A DNA stretch of 64,000 bases, from contig OZ038422.1 of NCBI GenBank assembly GCA_964036155.1, forward strand, positions 7,277,201 through 7,341,200, given 5' to 3'. The notes beneath the pieces are model-generated. The model made no database searches. It saw nothing but the letters and a program-made list of their open reading frames with translations, and had not been told where the DNA came from. The stretch is from Diploscapter coronatus. Taxonomy: Eukaryota; Nematoda; Chromadorea; Rhabditida; Rhabditidae. Of this stretch, positions 12,801 through 24,917 are shown piece by piece. Position 1 is the first letter of the stretch; every line of letters starts with the position of its first letter. A program made the translations under genes and the position numbers.

Positions 12801-12956
12801 GGTGAAGGATTTGGATACAATTACCTAGATATAAGCCTCTTCCCTGTGACATATCATTCACCTTCTCATCGAATCTGCTTCTTTCAAATATTCTCGCATT
12901 ATTTTTTTTGCATATTTAGTAAAGATATTTGAAATAATTCACAATCACTCTAAATG
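9879..12956. other. Gene-free region, purine-rich on + strand
   Basis: It lies between ALG13 and the proposed first exon of the Q-rich gene. From about 7.7 to 11.3 kb the plus strand is dominated by GA-rich runs such as AGAGAAGAGAAGAG, so the minus strand is CT-rich. Open frames here have low-complexity Ser/Leu/Phe or Arg/Lys/Glu composition and no splice-consistent partners. A (TA)n run lies at 10460-10481. From 11.7 to 12.95 kb the sequence is plain AT-rich with nothing recognisable. Confidence 0.55.
10460..10481. repeat. (TA)n microsatellite
   Basis: About eleven TA units follow an A-rich stretch in gene-free DNA. Confidence 0.9.
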
Positions 12957-14486
12957 CTACCTGGGCGGGTGGAAAGGAGTCAACTCGAAGAGCCGATTGT
13001 CACGAACTGTCTCTGCCAAGTTGGAGGGCGTGCAAAATAGAAGATGTTTCTCGTCTGCCATGGCTGTCGCCAATTCCATCTGAGATTAAAAAAAAAGATT
13101 CTATCGTGAATATCAAAGACCGGTACTTGTAAACAAAATAAACGACACGTAATTTTATACACGAACGTATAGAAAATAGTTAGGATGATGTAAGTAGCCA
13201 ACTTAACGGTATTTCACTAGTACAAAGAATGATTTGAAGCCAATTTCGCATTACGCAATGAAGATTTTGCATGTCCAAATTTTCGCAGTTTTTTTCCAAA
13301 CTATACCACTCTTCGACAATGTTAAGAAATAACAAACCTGATGATTATCCATAAGTCGTTCGTTGACGACCACGATGAATGGCTTCTTTGCCCGCAGCAC
13401 GTCCAGACAGGTGCCTGCACCACAGTGGCCTATTACTATCTGCAAATAAGGTTGTTGAGCCGATAAATATATGCATGATTTGGCAACTTTCATTATTTTG
13501 CTTGCATGAAGTTGGGAGAAACCTCCTTGCTGTTACAGAAAATAAATAGGAAGAAACAATCCTCTTGATAAGTGCGCGTTTCAGCGTCTAATTTTAGCGA
13601 AATCGTCTTTTCCTTCACCTTCAATTTTCAGAAAAAGAAGCACTGTGAAATTTAGAGGTGGTGGGCTTTTCTAACTCTTGCCATTCACAATTTGTGGCTT
13701 TCGCAAATAACAAAATTTCAAAACATATTCAAAAGAATGGCAAAAATGTATAATCCTATCTTCAGAAAACTTTTTCTACCTTAGCGGTCCTGATGTCGTC
13801 AGCAATGGAGTTCTTGTATCGATAGTAGCTGATCTGCATGTCTCCCCAACTGCCGCTTCCTTTGTCCTCCGTCTCTGCTCCGCCAAACACGCGATTTCGC
13901 ACTTCTTCTGTCAAGTTGGCAGCTCCTGAAAATGATAAATTTTCGACAAATCCACCTATTTTTAAAGAAGAAGAATAGCACTGCTAGAAAAAAGTTAGTT
14001 AACCTCCAGAAAAATCTATGTGTCGCTCGTTTATCTTCAAGATTTTCTTCCAACTTACCGATTTGCAGAATCAGTTTCTTGATGCCGACTTGTTGCAGAG
14101 CGGAAATCGATTCTTCGGAAAGCACCTGCAATTGAAAAGATTTGAAATTAGATGAAGAGAAAGCGGGCGTTGGAGAGGAATAATATTTTAGTTCGGGAAA
14201 AAGTTAGAATTCACGTTTTCTTGGATAGATTCAAGTTGATGATAAAAATTTTAGTCATTTCTATCCCAGACAAAATCTTTCCTGACAGTGTTCATGAAAT
14301 TTGAGAAGCATTATTTTACAATTTATCGCATATCAATAGAAAAGTGCGAGATAAATTCGACAACTTGTGCATTTTTTCCAAAAAAATGTCAGGAGTAAAA
14401 ATATTTTAAATCCTGTCAAATATCCAACCGACCTCATTGCTGAGTTCCTCGAAGAGCGTGGTTCCAACGGTTACGAAGCAGGTCAT
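12957..14486 (-). CDS. ALG13: ALG13, UDP-GlcNAc transferase catalytic subunit
   Basis: Five exons: 14433-14486, 14059-14125, 13780-13925, 13338-13439 and 12957-13079, giving 163 residues. The protein begins MTCFVTVGTTLFEELSNE, the start typical of ALG13 (short GT1-family fold, VTVGTT). It carries DMQISYYRYKNSIADDI and IVIGHCGAGTCLDVLRAKK, matching the family's nucleotide-sugar-binding SHAGAGS/TCLE loop, then VVNERLMDNHQ. ALG13 pairs with membrane-bound ALG14 on the cytosolic face of the ER and adds the second GlcNAc to dolichol-PP-GlcNAc. The length suits the single-domain fungal and worm forms; the long vertebrate extension is absent. An acceptor (TTTTAG, ending at 14503) lies 16 nt before the ATG, and the lamin poly(A) signal is about 115 nt upstream of it, suggesting a downstream operon gene. 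In the loop the usual Ser-His-Ala is Gly-His-Cys. Confidence 0.9.
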
Positions 14487-14624
14487 TTCCCTTCTGCCTT
14501 CCCTAAAATGTTAGTTGATTGTGCTTCTAGAACTGTGAAATGACTAACGATACATTACATGTGATTTCAACACGCTATTATTCCCAATTAAAGAACCACG
14601 ATCATTTTCACAGAATAGTTTATT
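14487..14624 (-). promoter_or_regulatory. Operon-like intercistronic junction: lamin poly(A) signal and ALG13 leader acceptor
   Basis: On the minus strand an AATAAA (14619-14624) follows the lamin stop by about 730 nt. The acceptor CATTTTAG ends at 14503, about 115 nt later, and 16 nt of leader precede the ALG13 ATG. In C. elegans operons, poly(A) site and SL2 acceptor are about 100 nt apart, which fits. The trans-splicing itself is inferred. Confidence 0.5.
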
Positions 14625-15351
14625 CATTTGTCAAAATCGCTCAATGATTCAACACTCCAACAAATAAACTCATCCCACCAAATATAAAGACACAAGACAA
14701 ATCTAGAAAACAAAAAAGCAACCAAGTCAAACCAACGAAAGGTGGATCTAATGGAGTTGGCATTGAAGTTGCTGAGAATACGAGATAAAATATGGTGGGA
14801 CAGTTGAATCAAAAGAGGAATGGCGAATGAACATCATCAAATAGAGGAATAGCAAGGATATTTTTTGTAAGGGGCCGAGTTAAAGGGAGAGGAAAGAAAA
14901 ACTAAACAAAAACGATACATAAAAGGGAAGGCGAAGGGGGACAAGATCAATGAAAGGTAAACCAATAAAATAATGGAACCAGACAACAAATATTAAAAGG
15001 GAGAAATCTATCAGATAAAAATGAGCAAAAACGCTAAAACTTTACTTTATGTTTCTAATCTGGAAGAGCCTAGCATAATTTTAGGAGAAAAAATACAAAA
15101 CGAAATCTAGGAAAAGAAAACAACAAAATTGGGAATAAATGTGCTTGAATGAATGAGGGAATTTTAGAAAAGAAATCATAAATATTAATTTGAAGATCAT
15201 AGATACCAACAACGACAACAATGGGCAAGGGAAATTGAAGAATAGAGATGGGAGGGAGAAAGAGAGAAAGGAAGAGGTGGAGATAACCGGATAAGGATTG
15301 GATATTGTGAAGACTTGTCTGCTTTATCCGACTGTCTGACTCCCTGCCTGT
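14625..15351 (-). other. Probable lamin 3' UTR
   Basis: About 730 nt follow the lamin stop codon up to the AATAAA at 14619-14624. The stretch is purine-rich on the plus strand and has no protein-like reading frame on either strand. Confidence 0.45.
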
Positions 15352-18300
15352 CTACATGATGGAGCATCTCTCAGCGGGATCCTCCGCATTGGACGACTCA
15401 CTCTCAGCCACGGTGATGGACGACATCACGTCCCCATTCTCGTTCTCCAGGGTTGCCGAAGGATTCTCACCCACAGGCCACTTCAAATTCAAACAAAGTT
15501 AACGTGTTTGCTTCGAGAATCGAATTTTTGTAAGAGGAAATCAAAATTTTCTATTTTTGCTCAACTTTTCAAAGTAATTTGGGAGATCAGCGGCATCGTA
15601 TAGCAATTTCATGCGAAATAGTCTAGGGTTTTGTAGGGAAACGAATCCTTCCCCGTAATATTTGGTGTGCAGCGCGATGCAACTACTTTCTCGCTTTTCG
15701 CATTTGTCGATTTTTCACAAGAAAAAAATTCCTCAAAATCGATTCTTTCAAGCAATGAGATGTGAATACTCACGTTATTCCTCTTCATGACATAGTGCTC
15801 AGGGGGCTGGTGCTTGCCGTCGGTAGCGTCCATTGAATAGACAGTCACAGCCGAGTACGGACCCAGCTTCATTCTGTTGTTGAAGGAATAGGTCGTCTGA
15901 AGTTCGCACATTCTAATTTGGAAGGAAAAGAAATCTAATACAATTAAGTGATTTGCGAAATTTTATACCTAATAAATCCACCTATATTTATTTACTTGTC
16001 ACCCTTTGAAAATGGTATATTTTTCAGGTAAAATAGTAGATAAAGAAAAGTGGATAGTTTTCCAAAAAGTCTATTCTAGAATTAGAGTTGTGTAGAATAA
16101 TCTGGAGAAAGATATTTTCTCGCTTTCTCTGCTCTACGAGCGCCTTTTCCTCCAATTTTCGCTTCTTCAGCATTCCGTTCAGAAAAGTGTTGGAACGGAA
16201 TACAGAGAAGACAGGAAGAAGGGAAAAGAAGTGCTTGGAGTAGAGAAAGAGAAAATATTCATCTGGAGCACTCGGCACATCCTTGTCCAGAATATTCTAT
16301 TCAAGTCAACTTTCTCAAAATGTCTGAGATCTTTTTATCGTTCCAAATTTCCAAGCCGACCTCCTTGTCTCCGGCAATGAGTTTGATCTTCCACTGTGCG
16401 ATAGAGACTTCTTCATCCGAGGTGTTTGCAATGCGCACCCAATCAGAGTTCTCGGCCACCTGCAATCAACACACTCGATTTCTCCATAGAAACATTGCAA
16501 AATCATTCGCGCGTATATTTATCCCACTTTTCCAAGGGGAACCATTGGGAAAATGGTATAAAACTACACGCAGCTGCAAATCAAAATTTTTGAGGGATAA
16601 ATATTCGAAATCACAATTTTCTCCAGAATCATTTTAGATAAATTCTTAATTTAAGTGTTTTGTTTATCAAATCTTAAAATGCCAACCTCCGCAATTTCAA
16701 TAGGTCCGTGAGTTTCCTTGTTGATTCTAGCCTTGTGGCGATGGAACTCGACATCCGACTCCCCGTTGACCTCGTAGCGACGTCTCTTCACACCACGGCC
16801 TGCAGACTGCGAGCCCGAAGTAGACTGCGAGTGGAACGACACGTGGTGACGCGCGGCGCGGGGAGACTGACCTGCAGACAGGTTCAGACGCGTCTCTTCC
16901 GACTGAAATGCATATCTTAACTTCTAGATTTGCAGAAAAGAATAGTCAATTAGTTTGTGCAAACTTAAGTGAAACGGAGACATTCCGAATTCAGTTTCAA
17001 CATAGTTACAATTTGTTGAAGTTAGATTTCTTCGCCTCCAAAACGTTAAATAAAAACTTCATTTTAGGAAATTGTTTGACATTGAATGAGTTTCGAGCCA
17101 TTATCTGACCTCGAGGAGCATTCTGTAGGTCTCCAGCTCCGCGTCCAGCTGCACCTTGGTGTCGAGCAGATTAGCGCACTTCTCCATGAGTCTTTGGATC
17201 TCCTTGTTCAGATTCGAGATCTCCATGTCCTGCAAATGTCTCGTCATTCCTCTCCTCTCTGCACTGGACTTGCCTTGTGTCCCAATCTGTCCTCGAACTC
17301 CCTCTTCTGATTCTCCAGGTCGGATTTGAGTCTGTCGACGACAGACTGCAGGCCGTCCACCTCGCGCAGCCTTGCACGCAGCGAGAACGACTCGGACATC
17401 GCTCTGTCGGCGCGCTCCTGCACTTCCGCCATCTGCAAATCAAATTATGATTAAAGGAGGTTAATATTTGAATCCTTGTCAAGTCATTCACTAAATTTTT
17501 CAGCAAGACTTTCTCCTAAAAATACAACAAGGACTACCCAGGAAAAAATTTACAGAATGGATCAAGTTTTGATGACCTAGGCAAGGTTCAAGAATTTTCA
17601 TTGCTGATAAAATAGTAGTCCTAAAAGGATAAAATTTAGGTTTCACCACTGAGACTTTGTCAAAAAGATATTCTGTACCTTAGTCTTGTAGTTGTCCTCG
17701 AACTGCTGGGCGAGATTGTTCCTCTGGACCTGGAAATGTGCGCGCATCTCGGCTAGCTGATCCTGCAGTTTGTGAGCATAGTCCTCGCTGATCTGCTTCG
17801 CGTAGGTCGTCATGTCGATCTCCCTCTTGCGCGAGACTTCCTCCATCTCCTGCAATTCTTCCAACTCTCACTCATTTCTTTTTTAGTCTGAGAAGCCTTA
17901 TTCCTTGCAAAATTTTAACTGAAGAATTAGAAAACGAGCGAGAAAATCTCCCTTTATCTGTGGCACCAAGACTAGACGAAAGTTTTGATTTTTTTCAAAA
18001 TTTTGACTTTCGTTCAGCTCTGTTGTGCACAGTAAGAGAATCCAATTAGAGCTTCAAAAAAGAATAAGGACTGTCATTTCGATTCCTTCCTTACCGCATC
18101 GTGCTGCGACTTGAGGAAAGCAAGGTCCTCCTCGAGACTCTTGACTTTCTGCTGAGCAGTCTGCCTCATGAGGTGTTCGTCCTCGACCTGTCTCTGCAAG
18201 TCCGCCACCTGCTTCTTCAAGTCCTCGATCTCGTTCAGAGCATTCTGCAAGCAACTCCATTTAGTTTCGATTTTTGAACGTTTATTTTTCGGGGAAAAAG

Positions 18301-20105
18301 TAGAAAATTTTTCTAGTATCATTTTTAAAGCTATCAAACAATGTTGTGTATTCATCAGGGATGGACAAAAAAAATTTTCTTTGCAAATTTGGAGGCTCGA
18401 TCTTTCGATTTCGATAAGAAGTTTTGTATTTCTTTCATTTTTTGATTCGTTTTTTTTTTTCATTTCTCACCTCGAGTTCGGACTGGAGCTTCTTGTTCTG
18501 TGCCTCGAGCTGCTTTTGCTTGGCGAAGGAGGAGTCGGACAGCGACTCGGCAGTCATCAGACGGGCACTCAACTGCAATCGTTCATTTAATCCCTTCCTT
18601 TCTCATGACAGTTTGTAATTGACAGGATGATTTTTTCCGAAAAAACTGCGCAACTTGGCAATACTCACTCCATCAATTGTAAGCTGCCTTTCTTCCACTC
18701 ACCGTCTTGACTTGTCCCTGCAGATCCTTCAACTTGGGCTCTGCTTCCAGTCTGTAGGCATTCGCCTTGTCCACATCCATCTGCTGTCTGGCCAGTCTCC
18801 CGTTCAGCCCATCGATCTCGCGCCTCAGTCTGTCCTGAAATTACTCACGTTCTTCTCCACTTAAAAAATATTCTGGATCTTCAAAATTCAATGCTTCATT
18901 TGAAGAAATTTTGGAAAACATCCCACAAATGTTTCCGACAAGGAAATTTCCACTGGTTATGAACAAGGATGATCTCGGTCCCTGCATATCCAAATTCTTC
19001 ATTCTAACAGACAATCGAGCAAAGTTATTGCTTCACATGAGCATAATGAACAAGAATATGTGAAAGGTCAAAATTCGCTAAAGAGGGGAAAAGAAGATAA
19101 CTTCCTAAAAAGAGAAGAAAGGTATGTATTACTTCAAGATCTAAAGACGCCCCCGTTTATGGCAACTCATTATATGAAACCCTTTATTAAATGATGGGGG
19201 AAGATCTAGAATATTTTTCCCATACTATCTCAACCTAACCTAATACTTTACCAATTAACTATACACACTCTTTCGTCATTTACTAACAAGGGCTTCTCAT
19301 CATATACGAATTGCCACAGTTCATTGATCTTCACAGCGTTCTTCAGCACGTACCTTCTCAGCCTCAAATCTCTCGGCCATGTTGTTCTTCTCCTTCTTCT
19401 CGACGATCTCGATGTCCTTGATCTGCACGGTGAGACGGTTGTTCTCCTGTTCGAGCTGACGCACCCTCTGCAACTCATCCAATAACCCATTTCCCCCTCT
19501 CTGTTCTTCAACTCACGTCGATGTACTGAGCCAGGCGAGAGTTTAGCCCGGTCAGCTGCTCCTTCTCCGTGTAACGAGTCGTTTCGAGCGGATCAGCGCT
19601 GAAAATTTTCACTAATTCAGAATTCCTTTATTGTCATATAATTCTCAGTGTTAAAAGTATGGTTTTTATGTGTGTGTGATACGAATGTTTTTGAGTTCAA
19701 CTTTGGAACTATGAGTTAAATGTTGCTCAACAAAATGAAGTAAATGAATGTTCATAAAAAGATATTCCCATCCTTCGATAAAACTGTACTCACTTGTAAT
19801 AAACTTTTTTAAATTTAAACTCTTAAAAAAATTTTCAGTCCAATTGAATCATTTGTAGGGTGTTTAACAGTGCGTGATTTTATGAAGGGGCTTTACGATG
19901 CAATGGATGTACATTTGCAAACAGTGAAAATGCGTTGCACTGTCCAACACCGCTGAATTAATTTGACGTTTCTGCTGACTTACAAGGATCCATCCGAAGT
20001 GAAGGAGTAGCGAAAGGAGGTGGACGAGGCATCGTCCCCGTTCGCGGCCGCAGCCGTTCCCTTCACCGTTTTCGCCGAACCACGCTGCTTCCTCGTCGAG
20101 GCCAT
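15352..20105 (-). CDS. lmn-1: Nuclear lamin (B-type, CaaX-terminated)
   Basis: Fourteen exons: 19984-20105, 19517-19598, 19354-19467, 18703-18834, 18471-18572, 18095-18244, 17679-17849, 17274-17432, 17110-17229, 16687-16902, 16361-16459, 15774-15896 and 15352-15480 are the clear ones (13 listed, all phases matching), giving 572 residues, close to Caenorhabditis LMN-1. Order: short Ser/Thr head (1-45); coiled-coil rod (about 46-385) opening with LNSRLAQYIDRVRQLEQENN and ending with LDAELETYRMLLE; nuclear localisation signal GVKRRRY (about 421-427); Ig-fold tail (WVRIANTSDEE, NRMKLGPYSAVTVYS); and C-terminal CSIM (569-572), a farnesylation signal. It should polymerise under the inner nuclear membrane. 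Intron 17230-17273 starts with GC, not GT, and is only 44 nt long. An acceptor 20 nt before the ATG (20126-20127) suggests a spliced leader or a 5'-UTR intron. Confidence 0.96.
17230..17273 (-). other. 44-nt GC-AG intron in lamin
   Basis: The donor is CACAAG|GCAAGT and the acceptor is TTTGCAG|GACATGG. Removing it joins FEDRLGHK to DMEISNLNKE in frame, matching the C. elegans lamin rod. No GT donor nearby gives the same reading frame. Confidence 0.85.
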
Positions 20106-23100
20106 TTGCAAAGTTGTTGGGTTACCTGCAAAAATTAGGATTTGGAAGAAAAATCGATGGAATAAAAGATGATTCATTCACGAGGAAATCAAATTTTGGG
20201 GGAAACAATACAATACGGAATTGGTTTGAAAATGCCTTGCAGAGGAATGCTGTTCACAATCGATCGAGAATTTCGAAATTCGGAACGAAAACTGCTTCCG
20301 CATAAAACGAAATTTTACAAAAAATCGAGAAAATCTTTGAAACTGAACGATTTCGATCAGTAGTGCAGAAATAGACTAGATTCACGTTGCCCGAAAAGCA
20401 GATAAGGAGTGACAACTCATTGATGGAAGATGTGCAGAGGGAGACCAAGGCAGGGAAGAAGGAGAGGACCGTTGAGACCTTGAAATTGTCGAAATGGGGA
20501 TGAATCGGATGGAAATGCAGAATGCGAATGCGAATGTGAAGACGGAACAACAAGGGAAGGAACGGAAGAACAGAACAGACAGCACCACAGAATTGCAGAG
20601 GGAATGAAGAATTCAAATGAAAAAAGCAGCGCCAAATCAGAGAAAACTCAAAAGGAGGAGGGGAAGAGAAGAAGAGGGAAGGGGATCGATTGAGCGAGAA
20701 ATGGCTGGGCCGAGCAAGTGGGAGAGGAGAGAGACGATAGGGGGAAAATGAGAAGGGAAGATAAAAATGAAACTGCAAAAATAGAAACTGTGTGACGTAG
20801 GATTGAACGAAATAAGTAGAGTAGGATATTCGGCTGCAGGTTGAAAGAAAGTGAAATGTAGATGAGAATGAAAAATGACAGAATGCATGAAACAAAAATT
20901 GTGAGAGAATAACAGACTGATGAATAACGAGAATAAATTATCGAGTGATTGAGAATCGGAATGAAAAAGAGGCAAAGCAAGCAAAGTGATGGCCTTCAGA
21001 AATGCCAAAGGGAGGACGGAAGGGGAGAGGTGCAAAGTGGAAAGGGCTAATGCTGCGACAACAAGTCGTAAACAGGCAGAGGGAGGGAAAATATTGAATC
21101 GCAGAATGGCTGAAATAAACTGAATGCAGATGTAGAAAATACTGAAACGGGCAAACCAAGAGGCGGAAACAGTGCCGACAACATGTACGCGGGTTGACAG
21201 CAAAATCATTTGTCTCTTTCTCACCACTCTCTTCAAATATCGTACTCTTCCACTCACATTTTTCGCAATTTATCTCTGCCAATTTACTCTCGAAACATTT
21301 CGAAAATACCTGCCTTTGATGATCTACCACCAATAGAAATGGAAAAGAGCGGAAAATGAGAAATGTAATCTTCTTGTCAATAACTTCAAGAAGAAAAGCT
21401 TGTCATCAGATTTCAAAAAATACAAAAAATCTATGGTGCATCTATTTTAGGGTGGGGTTGCAAAACGTGGAAAAAATTAGGAGTTTAAAGAAGCTCACTT
21501 ATCATTTTCTAGACCCATTAGCGAATTTGATCGTTTTTATATTATTTCCTGCATCTAGGATGAAATGCTTGAAAATACCGTACGAGTGCGAAGTAGAAAA
21601 ATATTTTGCCCAGACTTGCAAATAAAAACCTGCGGGCGTGATTTTTCGAAATTTTTGGCAGAAAAGTGCGGGCACGGATCCAAAATTTAGATAAAGATGC
21701 AAGTCTGATTTTTTCCTGAAAGTTTCAGAGGGAAAATTGAGAAAAATCGATCAAAATCTTCATTTCCTTCTGATAATTAGCAGAATTTATGCGTATAGCA
21801 TACAGAGTCGTAAGATATGCGACGCCTTTCTGTTTTCAATTTTCGAAAAAACGAAGTGAATAAATGTTAGACAACAAAAAATCGATAAAAATGACAAGCA
21901 AAAACGAAAAATGAAAATGGGAGAAGAGAAAGGAATTTTGCTCGGCAAAATTCTGCATTGTGAAAGGGATGAAATGTCGCTGACTAACAAAGAAGAAAAT
22001 AAGAACTAGGCAACGAGCAGAGAGAGGAACGAGAGAGGGCAGGGGGGAGAAAATGACACCGGAAGAGGGACCCCGCAGGCAAATCACAGACGGTGTATCA
22101 GATTGATGCCTCAAGGAATAGGGAAGGTTATTAAATGCTAATCAAACACGATCGATTTCTTACAATTCGATGAACATCGGAGCTGAAATTGAAAATTCCG
22201 GATTTGCGATGCAGATGCATATTTTTGCAGTGGGAATTAAAAGTTTCGGAGTGTGCGATACAAGGGTAGCAAAAGAAAACAAATGAAGAAAAAATCGGAA
22301 GCAACTGGCAGCCGCAGGTGCACGGGAAGTGAACAGAAATGCGAATGAATGAAAAAGGAAGAATGATAATTGATTTTTCGCCAAGTGAAAAAATCGCGAA
22401 GGAGAAAAGAAATTAAGGTACCAATTGGCGACAGATAAAAGAGTGGAAGAAGATAAGGAAAAAATGTAAAAAAAAAACGGCGAATTTTGCAAATTTGAAA
22501 TGTTTTAATTCAAACTGATAATAATATTCGATATCTAGACAAAAGTGTCGTTAATAAATAATCTCTTTCCTATAAAGTGGTGGTATCTATTTGCGTGTCA
22601 AGATATGCATACTGAGCAGAGTGCAATAAAAATGTCAGCTCATACATGAAACACGAAATACCAAGCCGAGAGGAATAGGGAGCGATAGAGCAACTATTCC
22701 GAGGAAAAGAAAAAAAAGTTAGAGTCGAGATGGGTTTGACAGGTTTGAGACGAGAATAGATGAGCGGTGAATTGCACACGCAAATAAGGCAGAGAAAGGA
22801 CTGTACACAAAGGGAGTGAGGGAAAGGACACGGTCTCGCAAAAGGCAAACAATTTGCACTGCCCCAAATGCCCTTGCAATGCCATTCAAGGAGAAATTAA
22901 GGGGAGGCAAGATAATCAAAGCGAAGGAGAGTGAGGCTGCACAAAGGTCGTTGCTGAATTGCAAGAGGAAAGTGAAAAAAACGAGAAAATCAAATGAAAA
23001 CAGAAAAAAGGCGGCCTTTTTACAACTCGTACGACTCTATGGCTCTTTGATAGCTGCGAGATACGTTCTCGAGGGAAGAGCCAGAGAAGAAGGCAACACG

Positions 23101-24917
23101 CAGAACGACAGCTGCAGAGTGCAAAGGAAGGAGTGGGAAGTGAGACAGAGATAAAGAGGGGAGGATGATAAACAACAGGGCGTGTGCAGATGCATCACAC
23201 AGGGAGCATGAATGAATAATCACAACATTCGAGTGAATTTGACGGGAACAATGAATGATGAAGTGAGATTTGTGGGCAAATGTATGGGAAAAATATCTCT
23301 GAGGTGAAGATCAATCGAAATCCATATTGAACGATGAAACTCAGGGATGATCTCTACTTAAATAGCTAAGACAAATTCATGGTAGAGATGGATTGCATTT
23401 CCAAGTAAAAATGAAACTTTCGATCCTTCGCATGTCAATAGAAAGATGGCCAAAATTTAGGAGGAATAAGTTTCGGAATATTTCTGACGAAGTTCAGCCT
23501 TTCGTTTAGCTATTTAAATGTGCCTGCATCTTCATTAAATTTTACTAGCTATAATTAAAGAAAGAGAACCACGAAGTAAATAAACATATGTACAAAGGAG
23601 CTGTATAGTTTGTGAGATGAATTTCTGTAAACAGGCTGGTATTTGGTCGAGGATGAGACATTGCATGCGGAATGTCGAAGGGGTGAGAAATGAGTGAGAA
23701 TCAAGGGAAAGGACTCATTTTGGCGCCCGCCTTGCATTTGGCTGCTAAATAAATATCTCTAGCTGTGCTGAACAGGCCGATAGAGCTGCACATTCCCTCG
23801 CTCAAGGAGATGAGAAATTAGAAGACGAAAGGAAGGGAATGCGTCGCAAAAGTACAGAGAATTTAGAGAATTAGGAATAGTGAAGGAGAGATGAGATAAT
23901 GTGCAGAATGAGGAGAATGAAAGAATTAGAAGAGGGTGAAACTCTTTGATGGGCACACAGGCCAGCTGGAGAAGGGGATGGAATGGAAATAACGGCTGAG
24001 GACCAATGGCTAATACTAAACACAGATCGGAAGAGGAATGAAATGAAAGGAAGCGTATGGAATACTGACGGAAACAGATCGCAGAGGGCCATCTGCACGC
24101 AAAATTCGATATTTGGAAAATTTCAATGATCTGCCAAATATGAATAGACAAACTGCGATATTAGAAAGAAGGATAATTGTGTGCAGAATTTATTACTTTT
24201 TTCGTACGGGTTTATAATTATATACTCCAGGCTCATCAATAAAAATGCGATAGGCACTCTAGATGAGTGAAACTACGATTATTGCTCATGGAGATGTATA
24301 AATGTGAAGATATTTCATCATTGCAAAACACCAATTCTCAGTTTGAATAAGTTGATCGAACTTATGGGAAATATTTATTATTATTACAAGTAATTTTCGT
24401 AGGTACTTGACTAAACAAAACAACAAAATAAATACGGAAACTATGCTATAACATTCGTAAATATGTAAATAAAAAAATTTCGACATTTTGATATCCGATA
24501 TCTGCAAACTATCATGATCGATTATCCCGTTGAGTATGTATAACAAGTTGCATCATAGAATTTTAAAATTGCACAATTTTTGAGTAAAAAAGAATCGTTG
24601 TCATAAAGTAAGAATTGCCTGAAGAAGAAAAATATGAAAATGAAAGAGCAAATTTTGACATTACTTGATTTTATTTTAGAAGAGAGATCGTTATAGTCAA
24701 GAGCTTCAGAAAACAGTTCGAATTTTTGGCATAGAAAATGTAACATGAGATAGGGAGTTGATATTGCGGAAATTATTACTTTCATTCATGACAAAGTAAT
24801 TTAAGATTTGAAATAACATTTCACAAATTATTGATGAATAAATGAAAATCTACTTTGTTATGAATGAATATTATGCACAGACAAAATATTATTACCTTTA
24901 CCTTGAAAAGGGCCAGA
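20106..24917. other. Gene-free region between sushi A and lamin
   Basis: About 4.8 kb, strongly GA-rich on the plus strand from about 20.4 to 24.1 kb, hence CT-rich in the direction of lamin transcription. Long minus-strand open frames (for example 20254-20895) are Ser/Phe/Leu low-complexity products of the CT bias. The 3' part (24.1-24.9 kb) is AT-rich, with an AATAAA-like signal on the minus strand near 24190 for sushi gene A. Promoter elements of lamin presumably lie here, but none is identifiable by eye. Confidence 0.5.

Noticed and set aside
20254..21333. Long minus-strand open frames rich in Ser, Phe, Leu and Pro
   Set aside because: They track the CT-rich strand bias, overlap one another in several frames, have no consistent splice sites and match no family.
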